Shown here piece by piece: positions 36,899-46,803 of a stretch of DNA of 64,000 nucleotides (position 1 is the stretch's first letter; each line of letters opens with the position of its first letter). A program made the translations under genes and the position numbers. Source of the DNA: Pleomorphomonas sp. PLEO (GTDB lineage Bacteria > Pseudomonadota > Alphaproteobacteria > Rhizobiales > Pleomorphomonadaceae); contig NZ_CP166625.1 in the NCBI RefSeq assembly GCF_041320595.1, positions 1,933,501 through 1,997,500 of the forward strand, in the 5' to 3' direction. The notes below the pieces were generated by a model that was not told the DNA's origin, made no database searches, and worked only from the letters and a program-made list of their open reading frames with translations.

Positions 36899-38014
<1,116 letters not shown>

Positions 38015-38101
38015 GAGGCAGGGTCCCGTTGCGTTGAGGGAAAGCCAAGGTATAATCCGTATACGTGGTGTCAATGAGGCACCTTAAATCACCCAGAGCC
38101 C

Positions 38102-38236
38102 GGCCCGAAATTCTACTGGGGCGGGCACCTAGCTTCGAATTCTGCGCTTCCGGTGCTCACGGACCCTCAAGTCCGCTCCGCTCCGGTTCTCGAACTCATC
38201 GCTATCTGCCGCGCCCCAGCGAATTTCGGGTCGAGC
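38102..38236. repeat. Repeat with inverted ends (CCCGAAATT...AATTTCGGG)
   Basis: A ~135-bp element ending in inverted copies of CCCGAAATTC(N)ACTGGGG / CCCCAGCGAATTTCGGG. Its interior (CTTCCGGTGCTCACGGACC, GTCCGCTCCGCTCCGG) is ~85-90% identical to 63904-63998. It lies between the Old Yellow Enzyme and HxlR genes, so it occupies part of their shared promoter region. No coding capacity is seen; it may be a MITE-like repeat. Confidence 0.75.
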
Positions 38237-38263
38237 TCTCAGGTATATCGGAGGAAACCTGCC

Positions 38264-38638
38264 ATGCCGGATTGCCCTGTCGCCCACTTCGCGTCTGATT
38301 GCCCCAGCCGGGTGCTGTTCGACCAGATCGCCGAAAAATGGTCGATGATGGTGCTGACGGTGCTGCGCGGCGGGCCCATCCGCTTCAACGCCATCAAGCG
38401 GCAGCTGGAGGGCGTGACGCAGAAGGCGCTGACGCAATGCCTGCGCAAACTCGAGCGCAACGGCCTGATCCTGCGGCGCGTGATGCCGATGTCGCCGGTG
38501 GCCGTCGAATACGAAATCACCCCGCTCGGCCGCACGCTGGTGGAACCGTTCGGCGCGCTCTACGCCTGGACGCTGGAGAAGCTGCCCGAGGTGGAAAAGG
38601 CGCGCGAAGACTTCGATCGGCGGATGGCCGGCGCGTAA
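38264..38638 (+). CDS. HxlR-family transcriptional regulator
   Basis: A 124-residue winged-helix regulator. The ATG at 38264 with GGAGGA upstream gives the canonical start MPDCPVAHFASDCPSRVLFD. The HxlR core IAEKWSMMVLTVLRGGPIRF and VTQKALTQCLRKLERNGLI follows. The N-terminal cysteines (residues 4 and 13) may sense thiol-reactive quinones or aldehydes, as in the YodB/QsrR relatives. It is divergent from the Old Yellow Enzyme gene, its likely target. Confidence 0.9.
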   Translation: MPDCPVAHFASDCPSRVLFDQIAEKWSMMVLTVLRGGPIRFNAIKRQLEGVTQKALTQCLRKLERNGLILRRVMPMSPVAVEYEITPLGRTLVEPFGALYAWTLEKLPEVEKAREDFDRRMAGA

Positions 38639-38653
38639 GGGCAATCAGGCGGT

Positions 38654-39415
38654 TCAGTTCGACGCGATGGGCGATTGAGGCTGGGGGCGTTCCGATCGCT
38701 CCGGCGCCGGTGACGAGCCGGCGCGGCCGGCGATGCGGTCGAGCAGTTCGGCCATCAGGTGGCGTTCGCCGGGGCTGAGATCGTCGAGGGCGTCGAGGTT
38801 GGCGCGGAGCGTGATGGCGGCCACCGCCGGGCCGTCCTCCGGCGCGGTGCCGGTGGCGGTGATCGCCGCGATCAGCGCTTCGCGGGCGGTGGTGGCAAGG
38901 CCCTGATCGCGCGCCTCGGCCGGGCTGGCGTTGAGCGTCAGCACGGTGCCGGTGCCGACGGCGTGGACCAGCGCCGTCGCCCGGCTTTCCTCCATCCTCA
39001 GCCGGCCGGCGACGGCCAGGGCGCGGACGAAGTGGCGGAGCATGTTGAAGCCGCTCGCGGCCGGCGATGGCGCGGCGCGCGGCGTCGTCAAAATGGCGAA
39101 CAGGGCGGGGTTGTCGACGCCGAAGGCGATCAGCATGTCAAAGGCGCGGCGGAAGTTTTCCAACGGGTCGGCCGACAGGCGGCGGGTCGATTTGGCCGCC
39201 ACGTATTTGGCAAGGCCGTGGTCGGCGGTGGCGTCGAGCAGGCCTTGCTTGTCATGGAACAGGCGATAGAGGGTGGGCGCCTGCACGCCGGCCGCCGCTG
39301 CCACGGCGCGGGTGGTGAGCGCCGCCGGCCCGCCCGCCTGGAGCAGCGCCTCGGCCGCTTCGAGAATGCGGTGGCGGACGGATTTGTCGTCGGAATCGGT
39401 GGTCATGGCTGGCAT
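38654..39415 (-). CDS. TetR-family transcriptional regulator
   Basis: A 253-residue regulator with an N-terminal TetR helix-turn-helix ([40 protein letters not shown]) and an all-helical ligand-binding domain, followed by a Pro/Ser-rich tail. It lies 33 bases downstream of an MFS transporter gene on the same strand, so it is probably co-transcribed with it and may control it. Confidence 0.85.
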   Translation of the reverse strand: MPAMTTDSDDKSVRHRILEAAEALLQAGGPAALTTRAVAAAAGVQAPTLYRLFHDKQGLLDATADHGLAKYVAAKSTRRLSADPLENFRRAFDMLIAFGVDNPALFAILTTPRAAPSPAASGFNMLRHFVRALAVAGRLRMEESRATALVHAVGTGTVLTLNASPAEARDQGLATTAREALIAAITATGTAPEDGPAVAAITLRANLDALDDLSPGERHLMAELLDRIAGRAGSSPAPERSERPQPQSPIASN

Positions 39416-39448
39416 ATTATCAGCGGCATTGGCATGCCGCTAGCGCCG

Positions 39449-40720
39449 CTAGCCGGCTGCGCCCTCCGCCAAGGCGCCGATGCGGAGCGTGGCCACCAGG
39501 ATCAGGCCGAGCATCGCCGAGACCAGGCCGACGATGGCCGGCCAGCCGCCGAGGCTCCACACCCAGCCACCGCCTGAGCCCATGCTGGAGGAGCCGGCAT
39601 AATAGGCGAGCAGATAGAGCGAGGAGGCGTGGCCCTTGGAGCCGCGCGCCAGCCGCCCGACCCAGCCGCTGGCAACCGAATGGATGATGAAGAAGCCGCC
39701 GGTGATGCCGGTGAGGCCGACGATGATCATCACAAGCGAGGACGACAGCGTCATCAGCGTGCCCACGGCCATGATGGCGACACCCAGCAGCTGTGTGGGC
39801 ATGCGGCCGTGGCGGTCGGCGAGGATGCCGGCCCAGGGCGAGGCGACGACGCCGGCGATGTAGACCAGGAACATGGCGCTGATGAAGCCCGGCGACAGGC
39901 CGAAGGGTGCGGCCGAGAGGCGGAAGGTCAGGTAGTTGAACAGGGCGACGAAGCTGCCGAGCGCCAGAAAGCCGCACAGGAACACCAGCGACAGGCCGGG
40001 CGTGCGCAGATGGCCGAGCCATGTTCCGCAATGGGCGGAAAGCGACATGCCCTTGCGGCGCACGAAGTTGCGCGAGGGCGGCAGCAGCAGGGCGAAGCCG
40101 GCGGCGGCGATCAAGTCGATGAGGCCGATCAGCGTCAGCGCGTGGCGCCAGGAGCAGAACTCCATCAGCAGGCCGACGCCGACGCGGCCGGCCATGCCGC
40201 CGAAGGCGACGCCGCCGACATAGAGCCCCATGGCGGTGCCGAGCGAACGCGGCTCGATCTCCTCGGAGATATAGGCCATGGCGACGGCCGGCACGCCGCC
40301 CAGGATGAAGCCCTCGGCCGCCCGCAGCGCCAACAGCGCATGCCAGTCGGGCGACAGCGCCGCGCCGATGTGGCAGAGCGCGGCGCCGAGCATGGACACG
40401 AACATCACGCCGCGCCGGCCGAAGCCTTCGGAAAAGGCGCCGGCCAGGAGGATGGCGATGGCGAGGCTGCCGGTGGTCAGCGACAGCGCCAGCGAGCTTT
40501 CCGCCGGGCTGACGCCGTATTCGGAAACCAGGCTCGGCAGTAGCGGCTGTATCGCATAGAGCAGCGAGAAGGTGGAGAAACCGGCCAGGAACAGCGCCAG
40601 GCTGATGCGCTTGTAAGCGGCGCTGCCCTTGACGACGAAGGTCGGCGCGGCGGGCTTTTTGAGCGGCTTTTCGATGGGGAGGTCGGTCGGGAAGGCTTCG
40701 AGGGGGGATGCGAGTGACAT
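39449..40720 (-). CDS. MFS transporter (YnfM-like)
   Basis: A 423-residue inner-membrane transporter with twelve predicted helices and a ~35-residue cytoplasmic N-terminus. The family marker is the loop 2-3 motif [17 protein letters not shown], and a second copy, [16 protein letters not shown], lies in the second half. The overall sequence is closest in character to the YnfM/AraJ-type drug or sugar exporters. It is divergent from a LysR gene and followed by a TetR gene, so two regulators may act on it. The substrate is unknown. Confidence 0.9.
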   Translation of the reverse strand: MSLASPLEAFPTDLPIEKPLKKPAAPTFVVKGSAAYKRISLALFLAGFSTFSLLYAIQPLLPSLVSEYGVSPAESSLALSLTTGSLAIAILLAGAFSEGFGRRGVMFVSMLGAALCHIGAALSPDWHALLALRAAEGFILGGVPAVAMAYISEEIEPRSLGTAMGLYVGGVAFGGMAGRVGVGLLMEFCSWRHALTLIGLIDLIAAAGFALLLPPSRNFVRRKGMSLSAHCGTWLGHLRTPGLSLVFLCGFLALGSFVALFNYLTFRLSAAPFGLSPGFISAMFLVYIAGVVASPWAGILADRHGRMPTQLLGVAIMAVGTLMTLSSSLVMIIVGLTGITGGFFIIHSVASGWVGRLARGSKGHASSLYLLAYYAGSSSMGSGGGWVWSLGGWPAIVGLVSAMLGLILVATLRIGALAEGAAG

Positions 40721-40815
40721 GGTCCCATTCCAGTTGGTGGGCGGAACCTACGCCTTTAGTTGGTATAGATCGTCGGCAATTTACTTCATTCAGTTATGCC
40801 GATATTTAATAGCTC

Positions 40816-41742
40816 ATGGATATCTCCCAGCTACGCACGCTCGTGTTCGTTGCCGATCTCGGTAGCCTCAACAAGGCGTCGGGGCGGCTCAGGATCGCCC
40901 AACCAGCCTTGAGCCGACAGATCCGTATGCTGGAGGATGAACTCGGCGTGCGCCTGTTCGACCGGCACGGGCGCGGCATGACGCTGACCGATCACGGCAT
41001 CGCGGCGCTGGCGCACGCGCGGCATATCCTGGGCGAGCTGGACGACATGCGCCAGGCGGTGGGCGGGCCGAGCGCCGCCATCGTCGGCAACGTGTCGGTG
41101 GGGCTGTCTCCGACCATTTCCAACGCGCTGTCGGTGCCGCTGGTGGCCGAATTCCGCCGCGCCCATCCGGCGGTGCGGGTGCGCATCGTCACCTCCTACA
41201 CCGGCTATCTGCTCGACGGCCTGTTCCGAGGCGATATCGACGCCGCCATTCTCTACAGCGCGCGGGCGACGCTGGCGCTCAGAACCGAGCCGATCCTGTC
41301 CGAGAACCTGTTCCTGATCGGCCCCGTCAGTTCCGGCCTCAGCCCGGACAAGCCGGTGCAATTCAAGGATCTCGCCGACCTGCCCTTTCTGCTGCCAAGC
41401 CGTGGCCACGACCTCAGGGCCGTGGTCGACGACTGCGCGCGGCAGGCCGGCATCGACATCGACGTGGTGGTGGAGGTGGACGGCTACGGCTCGCTGAAGG
41501 AGCTAGTGGGGGCCGGCTACGGCTACACCATCATGCCGGCGACCGCCTTCGAACGCGAACAGGGCGAAGGCCAGTTCGCCCTGGCGCCGATCGCCGATCC
41601 GTCGCCGGTGCGCCAACTGGCGCTCTGCTATCCGCGCGACCGGCGGGTGTCGCGGGCGGCGCTGTTCGCAGGGGAGGTCATGAAGGAGAAGATGATCGGG
41701 CTGGTGAGAGAGGGGACGTGGAACGGGACGCTGGTGGGGTGA
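40816..41742 (+). CDS. LysR-family transcriptional regulator
   Basis: A 308-residue LysR protein: winged helix (MDISQLRTLVFVADLGSLNK, LRIAQPALSRQIRMLEDELG) and a periplasmic-binding-protein-like effector domain with VSVGLSPTISNALSVPLVAE. The sequence is close to the Nac/CynR-like subgroup. It is divergent from the MFS transporter gene (95-base spacer), which it probably regulates. Confidence 0.9.
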   Translation: MDISQLRTLVFVADLGSLNKASGRLRIAQPALSRQIRMLEDELGVRLFDRHGRGMTLTDHGIAALAHARHILGELDDMRQAVGGPSAAIVGNVSVGLSPTISNALSVPLVAEFRRAHPAVRVRIVTSYTGYLLDGLFRGDIDAAILYSARATLALRTEPILSENLFLIGPVSSGLSPDKPVQFKDLADLPFLLPSRGHDLRAVVDDCARQAGIDIDVVVEVDGYGSLKELVGAGYGYTIMPATAFEREQGEGQFALAPIADPSPVRQLALCYPRDRRVSRAALFAGEVMKEKMIGLVREGTWNGTLVG

Positions 41743-41782
41743 TGGGGGATCACTTGCTTTGAGAAGAGAGATTCGTGATTCT

Positions 41783-42682
41783 CTACTTCGATGGCACATT
41801 CTCAACTACGGTTATTCCTAATGTATTCCTTAGTGGAATTAATTTTTCTGGCAACTCTCCTGCGATGGCCAGCAAGGCTCGTGCGTTAATCTCACGTTTC
41901 TCTGATGCCTCGACTGCCTGCATTACTGCTATATATTTCACGCATTGGTATAGGCCGCGAGTGATGTCGACTTCGTCGGATATCTCAGATTTGACCTCCA
42001 CCGCCACCCATCCGGCCTTCGTTGAGAAAGAAACGTCCAGTCTGTCTCCTGATGGAAGTGGCTTCTCAAGCTCTCCTTCACCCGTTGAATACGGAAGGCC
42101 TACGACAGAAGGATGCCTTGAGACGAACTCTTTCATCATCCTGTGGCTTTGACTTTCTCCTCCGCCTAGTTTAGCCGCAGCTTTGTTTAATTCTTCATAT
42201 GACTGAGGGGGAAGAGACAAATTCAAAGTTTGTAGTACTTTTCGCCAGCGCGGATATCCATAGACCTTGGCTAATTCCGCATCGACGAGAGCCCGCTTCC
42301 GTGCAGGGGGTAGCTTGCGAAATTCCTCTTCCTTAATAAGAAACCAACCAATCCCTTCGCCCGGTAAATGCTCTCTTTTGTTTATGACGAGGCATTGTAT
42401 TGGCGGAACTTTCTCTTTCCATTCCTTTCTTAGATTCTCAATTGTTCTCCCAATACTCCCTAAAACATAATTGAGATTGCGGGGATTTGGCATCCCAAGC
42501 TCTTTTGCTAGGTCAGAGTAGAAGATACTATTTCCTGCCTCCGCTTGACGCACAAGGATGGGAAGGGCCCGCCGAGCGCACTCTTGATATTGCTTTTCAC
42601 CAGATATGTGTTCGGCAATTCGTGCTGTAACTCTATCCAAAGCAACCTCCAGCTTACGATAGGCTATGCTCAGACCAAACAA
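41783..42682 (-). CDS. Putative PD-(D/E)XK nuclease protein
   Basis: A 299-residue protein from a TTG at 42682 with no clear ribosome binding site. The N-terminal ~90 residues include a probable winged helix (AGNSIFYSDLAKELGMPNPR). The C-terminal third has the nuclease core GDRLDVSFSTKAGWVAVEVKS, i.e. D-(x)n-E-V-K, followed by a helix. The open frame extends upstream to a stop at about 42736 and would encode GCPDCHRLFG, a CxxC knuckle, but no ATG, GTG or TTG precedes it; an ATT start or a 5' truncation is possible. The gene is AT-rich and isolated. It could be a solitary restriction or defence nuclease; this is inference. Confidence 0.6.
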   Translation of the reverse strand: MFGLSIAYRKLEVALDRVTARIAEHISGEKQYQECARRALPILVRQAEAGNSIFYSDLAKELGMPNPRNLNYVLGSIGRTIENLRKEWKEKVPPIQCLVINKREHLPGEGIGWFLIKEEEFRKLPPARKRALVDAELAKVYGYPRWRKVLQTLNLSLPPQSYEELNKAAAKLGGGESQSHRMMKEFVSRHPSVVGLPYSTGEGELEKPLPSGDRLDVSFSTKAGWVAVEVKSEISDEVDITRGLYQCVKYIAVMQAVEASEKREINARALLAIAGELPEKLIPLRNTLGITVVENVPSK

Positions 42683-42778
42683 ACGATGACAATCGGGGCA
42701 ACCATAGGTATGATTATTACAGAAAATTTTCGACTATTGGTAGGCTTCGGTTCTAAGTAACTTTACAGGCGCGCCGCG

Positions 42779-43075
42779 ATGAAGCCTCTTCCCCATGCCG
42801 CCGATCTCTTGGCAGTTGCACCCCGCGTGGTCTGGTTTGAAGCGCCGGAGAAAGCGCTGGCCGACCCGGTGCGGTTTCTCGCCTACGTCATGACCTATGG
42901 CACGCTGGATGACCTCGCCGTGGTGCGCCGCTACGTCGATGAGGACGGCTTTACGGAAGCCTTGGAACAGGCCCCGCCCGGCATCATGGATGCCCGCTCG
43001 TGGGCTTACTGGAACGTGATGGCCGGCAAAGACGACATTCCGCCGATGCCCACCCGGCATTTCCCGGCGGAATGA
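42779..43075 (+). CDS. Conserved hypothetical protein
   Basis: A 98-residue soluble protein (LAVAPRVVWFEAPEKALADP, YVMTYGTLDDLAVVRRYVDE, ending MPTRHFPAE) with a good alpha-helical pattern and the codon use of core genes here. The family is not recognised by function. It is monocistronic, 125 bases before an SDR gene. Confidence 0.6.
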   Translation: MKPLPHAADLLAVAPRVVWFEAPEKALADPVRFLAYVMTYGTLDDLAVVRRYVDEDGFTEALEQAPPGIMDARSWAYWNVMAGKDDIPPMPTRHFPAE

Positions 43076-43199
43076 TCCGCGCCGGCCCACGCTTTGGAGC
43101 GCGAAATGTGGCCGCTTATCGTTGATATCGGATCCTTGATATCACCCTTATCGTACCATAGATAGCATACTCACGTTATCAGCGATAAGGACCGCCGTC

Positions 43200-43934
43200 A
43201 TGACCATCGAGAACAAGGTTGTCGTCATCACCGGGGCCGGCAGCGGCATTGGTCGCGCCACGGCGCTGCATCTTGGTTCGCGGGGCGCCAAGGTGGTGCT
43301 GGGGGCGCGGCGGGAAGCGCCGATCGCCGAGGTGGCCGAGCGCATCCGGGCGGCGGGCGGCGAGGCGATCTTTCGCGTCACTGACGTCAGCCGGGCCGGG
43401 GAGGTCGAGGCGCTGGTGAAGGCGGGGGGCGAGCATTTCGGCCGTGTCGACGTGATGATCAACAATGCCGGCGTCAGTCCGCTGTCGCGCTTTGAGGCGG
43501 TGAAGGTGGCCGATTGGGACGCCATGATCGACGTCAACCTCAAGGGCGTGCTCCATGGCATCGCGGCGGTGCTGCCGATCTTTCAGCGGCAGGGGAGCGG
43601 CCACATCGTCAACGTCGTGTCGACGGCCGGTCTCAAGATCGTGCCGACGATGGGCGTTTATGCCGCCACCAAGAACGCCGTGCGGACGCTGACCGAGGCG
43701 CTGCGCCAGGAGGCCGGCGCCAAGCTGCGGGTGACGGAGATCTCGCCCGGTATGGTGGCGACCAACCTCGCCGACTCCATGGGGGATCAGGCCCTGAAGG
43801 CGGCGATTGAGGCGCGGATGGGCGAGATCGCCCTGCCGCCGGAGGCGGTGGCCAAAGCCATCGCCTATGCCATCGATCAGCCGCCGGAGGTGGAGATCGG
43901 CAGCATCGTCATCCGGCCGACGGCGCAGGATTGA
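43200..43934 (+). CDS. Short-chain dehydrogenase (YdfG-like)
   Basis: A 244-residue classical SDR. Cofactor motif ITGAGSGIGRATALHLG, NNAG at about residue 88, Ser in VNVVSTAGLK and YxxxK in MGVYAATKNAV. The usual PG motif is ISPGMVATNL. An Arg in LGARREAP after the second strand suggests NADPH preference. The substrate is unknown. A frameshifted copy of its 3' end lies at 44887-44968, beyond rpiA. Its upstream region has GATATCGGATCCTTGATATC, an inverted repeat that could be an operator. Confidence 0.9.
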   Translation: MTIENKVVVITGAGSGIGRATALHLGSRGAKVVLGARREAPIAEVAERIRAAGGEAIFRVTDVSRAGEVEALVKAGGEHFGRVDVMINNAGVSPLSRFEAVKVADWDAMIDVNLKGVLHGIAAVLPIFQRQGSGHIVNVVSTAGLKIVPTMGVYAATKNAVRTLTEALRQEAGAKLRVTEISPGMVATNLADSMGDQALKAAIEARMGEIALPPEAVAKAIAYAIDQPPEVEIGSIVIRPTAQD

Positions 43935-44018
43935 GGGCAGCCAAATCGGCCGGTACACCTTCTCGGACAGGAAGAGGTGACGGGGCGTTCTTCCTGCGGT
44001 ACGGCATGGGGCGTCGCG

Positions 44019-44738
44019 CTAACGCGTCGCCACCTCCTGGCCGCGCCGGAGATGGCGTATCCCGTCTTCTCCCGCCACGATCAGGTCGGAGGCGATGCCG
44101 ATGAACAACCCGTGCTCGACGAGCCCGGCGCGGGCTTCAAGCTCGCCGGCCAGCCCCAGGGGGTCGTCGATCGGCTTGAACCGGCAATCGAGGATGAGGT
44201 TGCCCTGATCGGTGCGGAAAAGGCCGCCGTCGCTCGGCCGTGGCGTGACGGCCGCGCCCAGGCTTTCCAGAAACCGCGCCTGCGAGCGCCAGCCGAATTC
44301 GAGCACCTCCACCGGCAGCGGCCAGTGGGTGCCGAGCCGAGGCGACAGCTTGCCCGCATCGACGACGATGACGTTTCGACGGCTGGCCTCAGCCACGATC
44401 TTCTCGCGCAGCAATGCGCCGCCGCCGCCCTTGATCAGGTCCATCGCCGGATCGACCTCGTCGGCGCCATCAATGGTGAGGTCGATCTCGCGGGGGATGT
44501 CGTCGGTCAGCATGGGGATGCCAAGCGCGCGGGCGGCGGCGTCGGTGGCGCGCGAGGTTGCAATGGCCACGATGTCCCGGAGATCACCGGCCTGAAGGCG
44601 GGCCGCGATCTCACGGGTGGCAAAGATCGCCGTCGATCCGGTGCCAAGACCGACCACCATGCCGGACTGCACGAGGCCAGCCGCGTGCTCTCCGGCCTGT
44701 TGCTTGAAGGGGCGCGCGGGGTCGGCCAGGGTGGGCAT
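44019..44738 (-). CDS. rpiA: Ribose-5-phosphate isomerase A
   Basis: A 239-residue enzyme interconverting ribose 5-phosphate and ribulose 5-phosphate in the pentose phosphate pathway. The ATG at 44738 is preceded by GAGGAG; a longer frame upstream is not used. Diagnostic motifs are [20 protein letters not shown], the catalytic region [20 protein letters not shown] and [20 protein letters not shown]. It is monocistronic and lies between an SDR gene and a copy of that gene's 3' end, so it may be an acquired second copy rather than the core gene. Confidence 0.95.
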   Translation of the reverse strand: MPTLADPARPFKQQAGEHAAGLVQSGMVVGLGTGSTAIFATREIAARLQAGDLRDIVAIATSRATDAAARALGIPMLTDDIPREIDLTIDGADEVDPAMDLIKGGGGALLREKIVAEASRRNVIVVDAGKLSPRLGTHWPLPVEVLEFGWRSQARFLESLGAAVTPRPSDGGLFRTDQGNLILDCRFKPIDDPLGLAGELEARAGLVEHGLFIGIASDLIVAGEDGIRHLRRGQEVATR

Positions 44739-44886
44739 CGTTGGCTCCTCTCGGGTGCTTGAGGGGCGCCCCCTGATCGACAACAACTCAGGGGCCGCGC
44801 TCGACTCCTCTATGCCATCGCAGCGACCTGCGCATCCAGCCGAACCGTCGCGAAAGTCGTCACGCGGCGGATTTTACTCGGTTTGC

Positions 44887-44968
44887 TGGAGGCGGTGGCC
44901 ACGCCATCGATCAGCCGCTGGAGGTGGAGATCGGCGGCATCGTGCTCAGGCCGAGGGTGCGGGGTTGA
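44887..44968 (+). pseudogene. Copy of SDR 3' end
   Basis: 82 bases matching the last ~90 bases of the SDR gene ending at 43934 (GCCATCGATCAGCCGCTGGA, GTGGAGATCGGCGGCATCGT) with a 13-base deletion and scattered substitutions, ending in TGA. It borders the rpiA insertion on the right. Confidence 0.85.
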
Positions 44969-45004
44969 GGGGAGGGGAGCGTGATATTGGCCGATCAATT
45001 TCTC

Positions 45005-45345
45005 GTCCTGAGGTCCTCTTTCTCACGCAGAGGAGGACAATTTATATAATGGGAGCAGAGGGATGGCGCGTCACTCTTCGCTTTGCTCCCGCTGCCATCA
45101 CGCTGTCCTCCTCTGCGAAGGCAGAGGATCTCGGGGCGAGAGGGCGCGGAGGGATATATCCGGTGCCTGAGGCGCTTGGAGCGCTATATCGCCTGGGAGA
45201 TTCATTCTGCCTGAGATCCTCTGCCTTCGCAGAGGAGGACAGCTTTATATAGAGGGAACAGAGGGATGGCGCGCCACTCTTCGCTTTGCTCCCGCTGCCA
45301 TCACGCTGTCCTCCTCTGCGAAGGCAGAGGATCTCAGGACGAGAA
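45005..45345. repeat. REP-like palindromes
   Basis: Alternating copies: forward with extended loop at about 45014-45037, reverse 45109-45128, forward 45217-45236, reverse 45312-45331. The tract GGATGGCGCGTCACTCTTCG with GCTTTGCTCCCGCTGCCATC is repeated at 45061 and, in diverged form, 45264, and also at 23232, so whole ~200-bp units have been copied. No gene is seen in 44969-45405. Confidence 0.9.
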
Positions 45346-45405
45346 GGCACGCCGCCGATATGGCGCTCCCATCCCGCCAATCCGCTATGCCTCAGACTTG
45401 CGTTC

Positions 45406-46731
45406 TCACCAGCTCGCCGCATCCGATCTCAGCGGTCCCGCCGGATGTCGCCATGTCGGCGGCTGGCCATCGAGGCTCACGGGGAATTCGAGGCGGTGGG
45501 CGGGGCCCCAGGGGGTGGGTTCGATGTGGGGGCTGCGATCCGCGTCGGTTTCTTTCACGCCCGAACCTTGGAACTCACTGGCACCGCCGGAGAGCAGCAG
45601 CGCTGCCGTGCGGGCGAGCGATAGTCGGGCCGAATGGCATATGCCGGTCTCCCGTCGCCGGCGCAGCGCGTTCAGCACCGCCGCCGCCATCAGGTAGCCC
45701 GTGGCGTGGTCGAGCGCCTGCACCGGCAGCGGCACTGGCCGCTCCGCCGCCGCCCGCCGCATGCCTTCCGATGCGATGCCGGTGCTCATCTGCACCAGGC
45801 TGTCGAAGCCGCGCCGCGAAGTCCAAGGGCCTGTCCAGCCATAGGCGTTGAGGCTGACGTCGATCAGGCCGTGCGACAGGGCCTGCCGCTCGGCCTCGCC
45901 ATAGCCGAGCCGCTCCAGCGCGCCGGGGCGGTAGCCATGGACGAGTACGTCGGCGCCGGCGAGCAGGGCCTCGAAGGTCTGGCGATCCTCGGCGCGGTGG
46001 AGGTCCAGCCCGGCCCGGCGCTTTCCGAGCGTCACTTCCGGCTCGACGCCCGGCTCGTTCCAACTGGGCGGATCGATGCGCAGCACCTTTGCGCCAAAGC
46101 CGGCCAGAAAGCGCGTGGCGACGGGGCCGGCCAAGACGCGCGTCAGATCGAGCACTTTGATGTCCTTGAGCGTCGCCGGCCCGCGCCGGTGGCCGGTTTC
46201 CCGCCAGGCGATCAGCGGCTCCGCCGCGACGGCGATGCCCTGGGGATGGCGCGCCCATGCGTCGATGTCGTGCATCGCCGCGGCGGCGCCACCGGCGGCC
46301 ACCACCGCCTCCTCAAGCTGATTGATCTGCCAGCTGCCGACCGCCTGGGAAACGGCGGCCTTTTCCGGCGCGCAGCCGATCACCGCCAGGGCGGCGTCCC
46401 GGTGATGGGGGGCGTTGGTGTGCAGCCTGATCCAGCCATCGGCGGCCCGGTAATCGCCGGCAATCGGATCCCAGGCCGATGGCAGCGACCAGCCGATGGG
46501 GCGCAAGGTCATGCCGAACCACAGCAGCGTCCGCCGTCGGTTGATCGCCACCTCGCTGGTGCCGGTGAAGGCGGCCAGCTGGCGGGCGGCGGCGCGCATC
46601 GATGCCACGGCCAGCTCGGACACCCGGAAGCAGGAGGCGAGCTCGCCGGGGTCGCTTTCCGCCACCTGTAAGGCCGGCGTCGTCCCAAGCCCGAGCGCCT
46701 CGCCGATCTCACCGTCAAAGTTGTCCGCCAT
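45406..46731 (-). CDS. CoA transferase family III (CaiB/BaiF-like)
   Basis: A 441-residue protein carrying the class III CoA-transferase fold: VLDLTRVLAGPVATRFLAGF, GAKVLRIDPPSW, LLAGADVLVHGYRPGALERL and DVSLNAYGWTGPWTSRRGFD. It is shorter at the N-terminus than two-domain members and has a preceding ~170-residue domain that includes a degenerate CaiB-like half. It should transfer CoA between carboxylic acids; the substrate is unknown. It is divergent from a citrate-synthase-like gene, so the two probably act in one CoA-thioester pathway. Confidence 0.85.
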   Translation of the reverse strand: MADNFDGEIGEALGLGTTPALQVAESDPGELASCFRVSELAVASMRAAARQLAAFTGTSEVAINRRRTLLWFGMTLRPIGWSLPSAWDPIAGDYRAADGWIRLHTNAPHHRDAALAVIGCAPEKAAVSQAVGSWQINQLEEAVVAAGGAAAAMHDIDAWARHPQGIAVAAEPLIAWRETGHRRGPATLKDIKVLDLTRVLAGPVATRFLAGFGAKVLRIDPPSWNEPGVEPEVTLGKRRAGLDLHRAEDRQTFEALLAGADVLVHGYRPGALERLGYGEAERQALSHGLIDVSLNAYGWTGPWTSRRGFDSLVQMSTGIASEGMRRAAAERPVPLPVQALDHATGYLMAAAVLNALRRRRETGICHSARLSLARTAALLLSGGASEFQGSGVKETDADRSPHIEPTPWGPAHRLEFPVSLDGQPPTWRHPAGPLRSDAASW

Positions 46732-46803
46732 CGCCGTCTCCTGTTCCTGCCCCGATGAAAGCGCCGGATTGACCGGCCGTAAATCTTGATCAATATAATC
46801 AAT

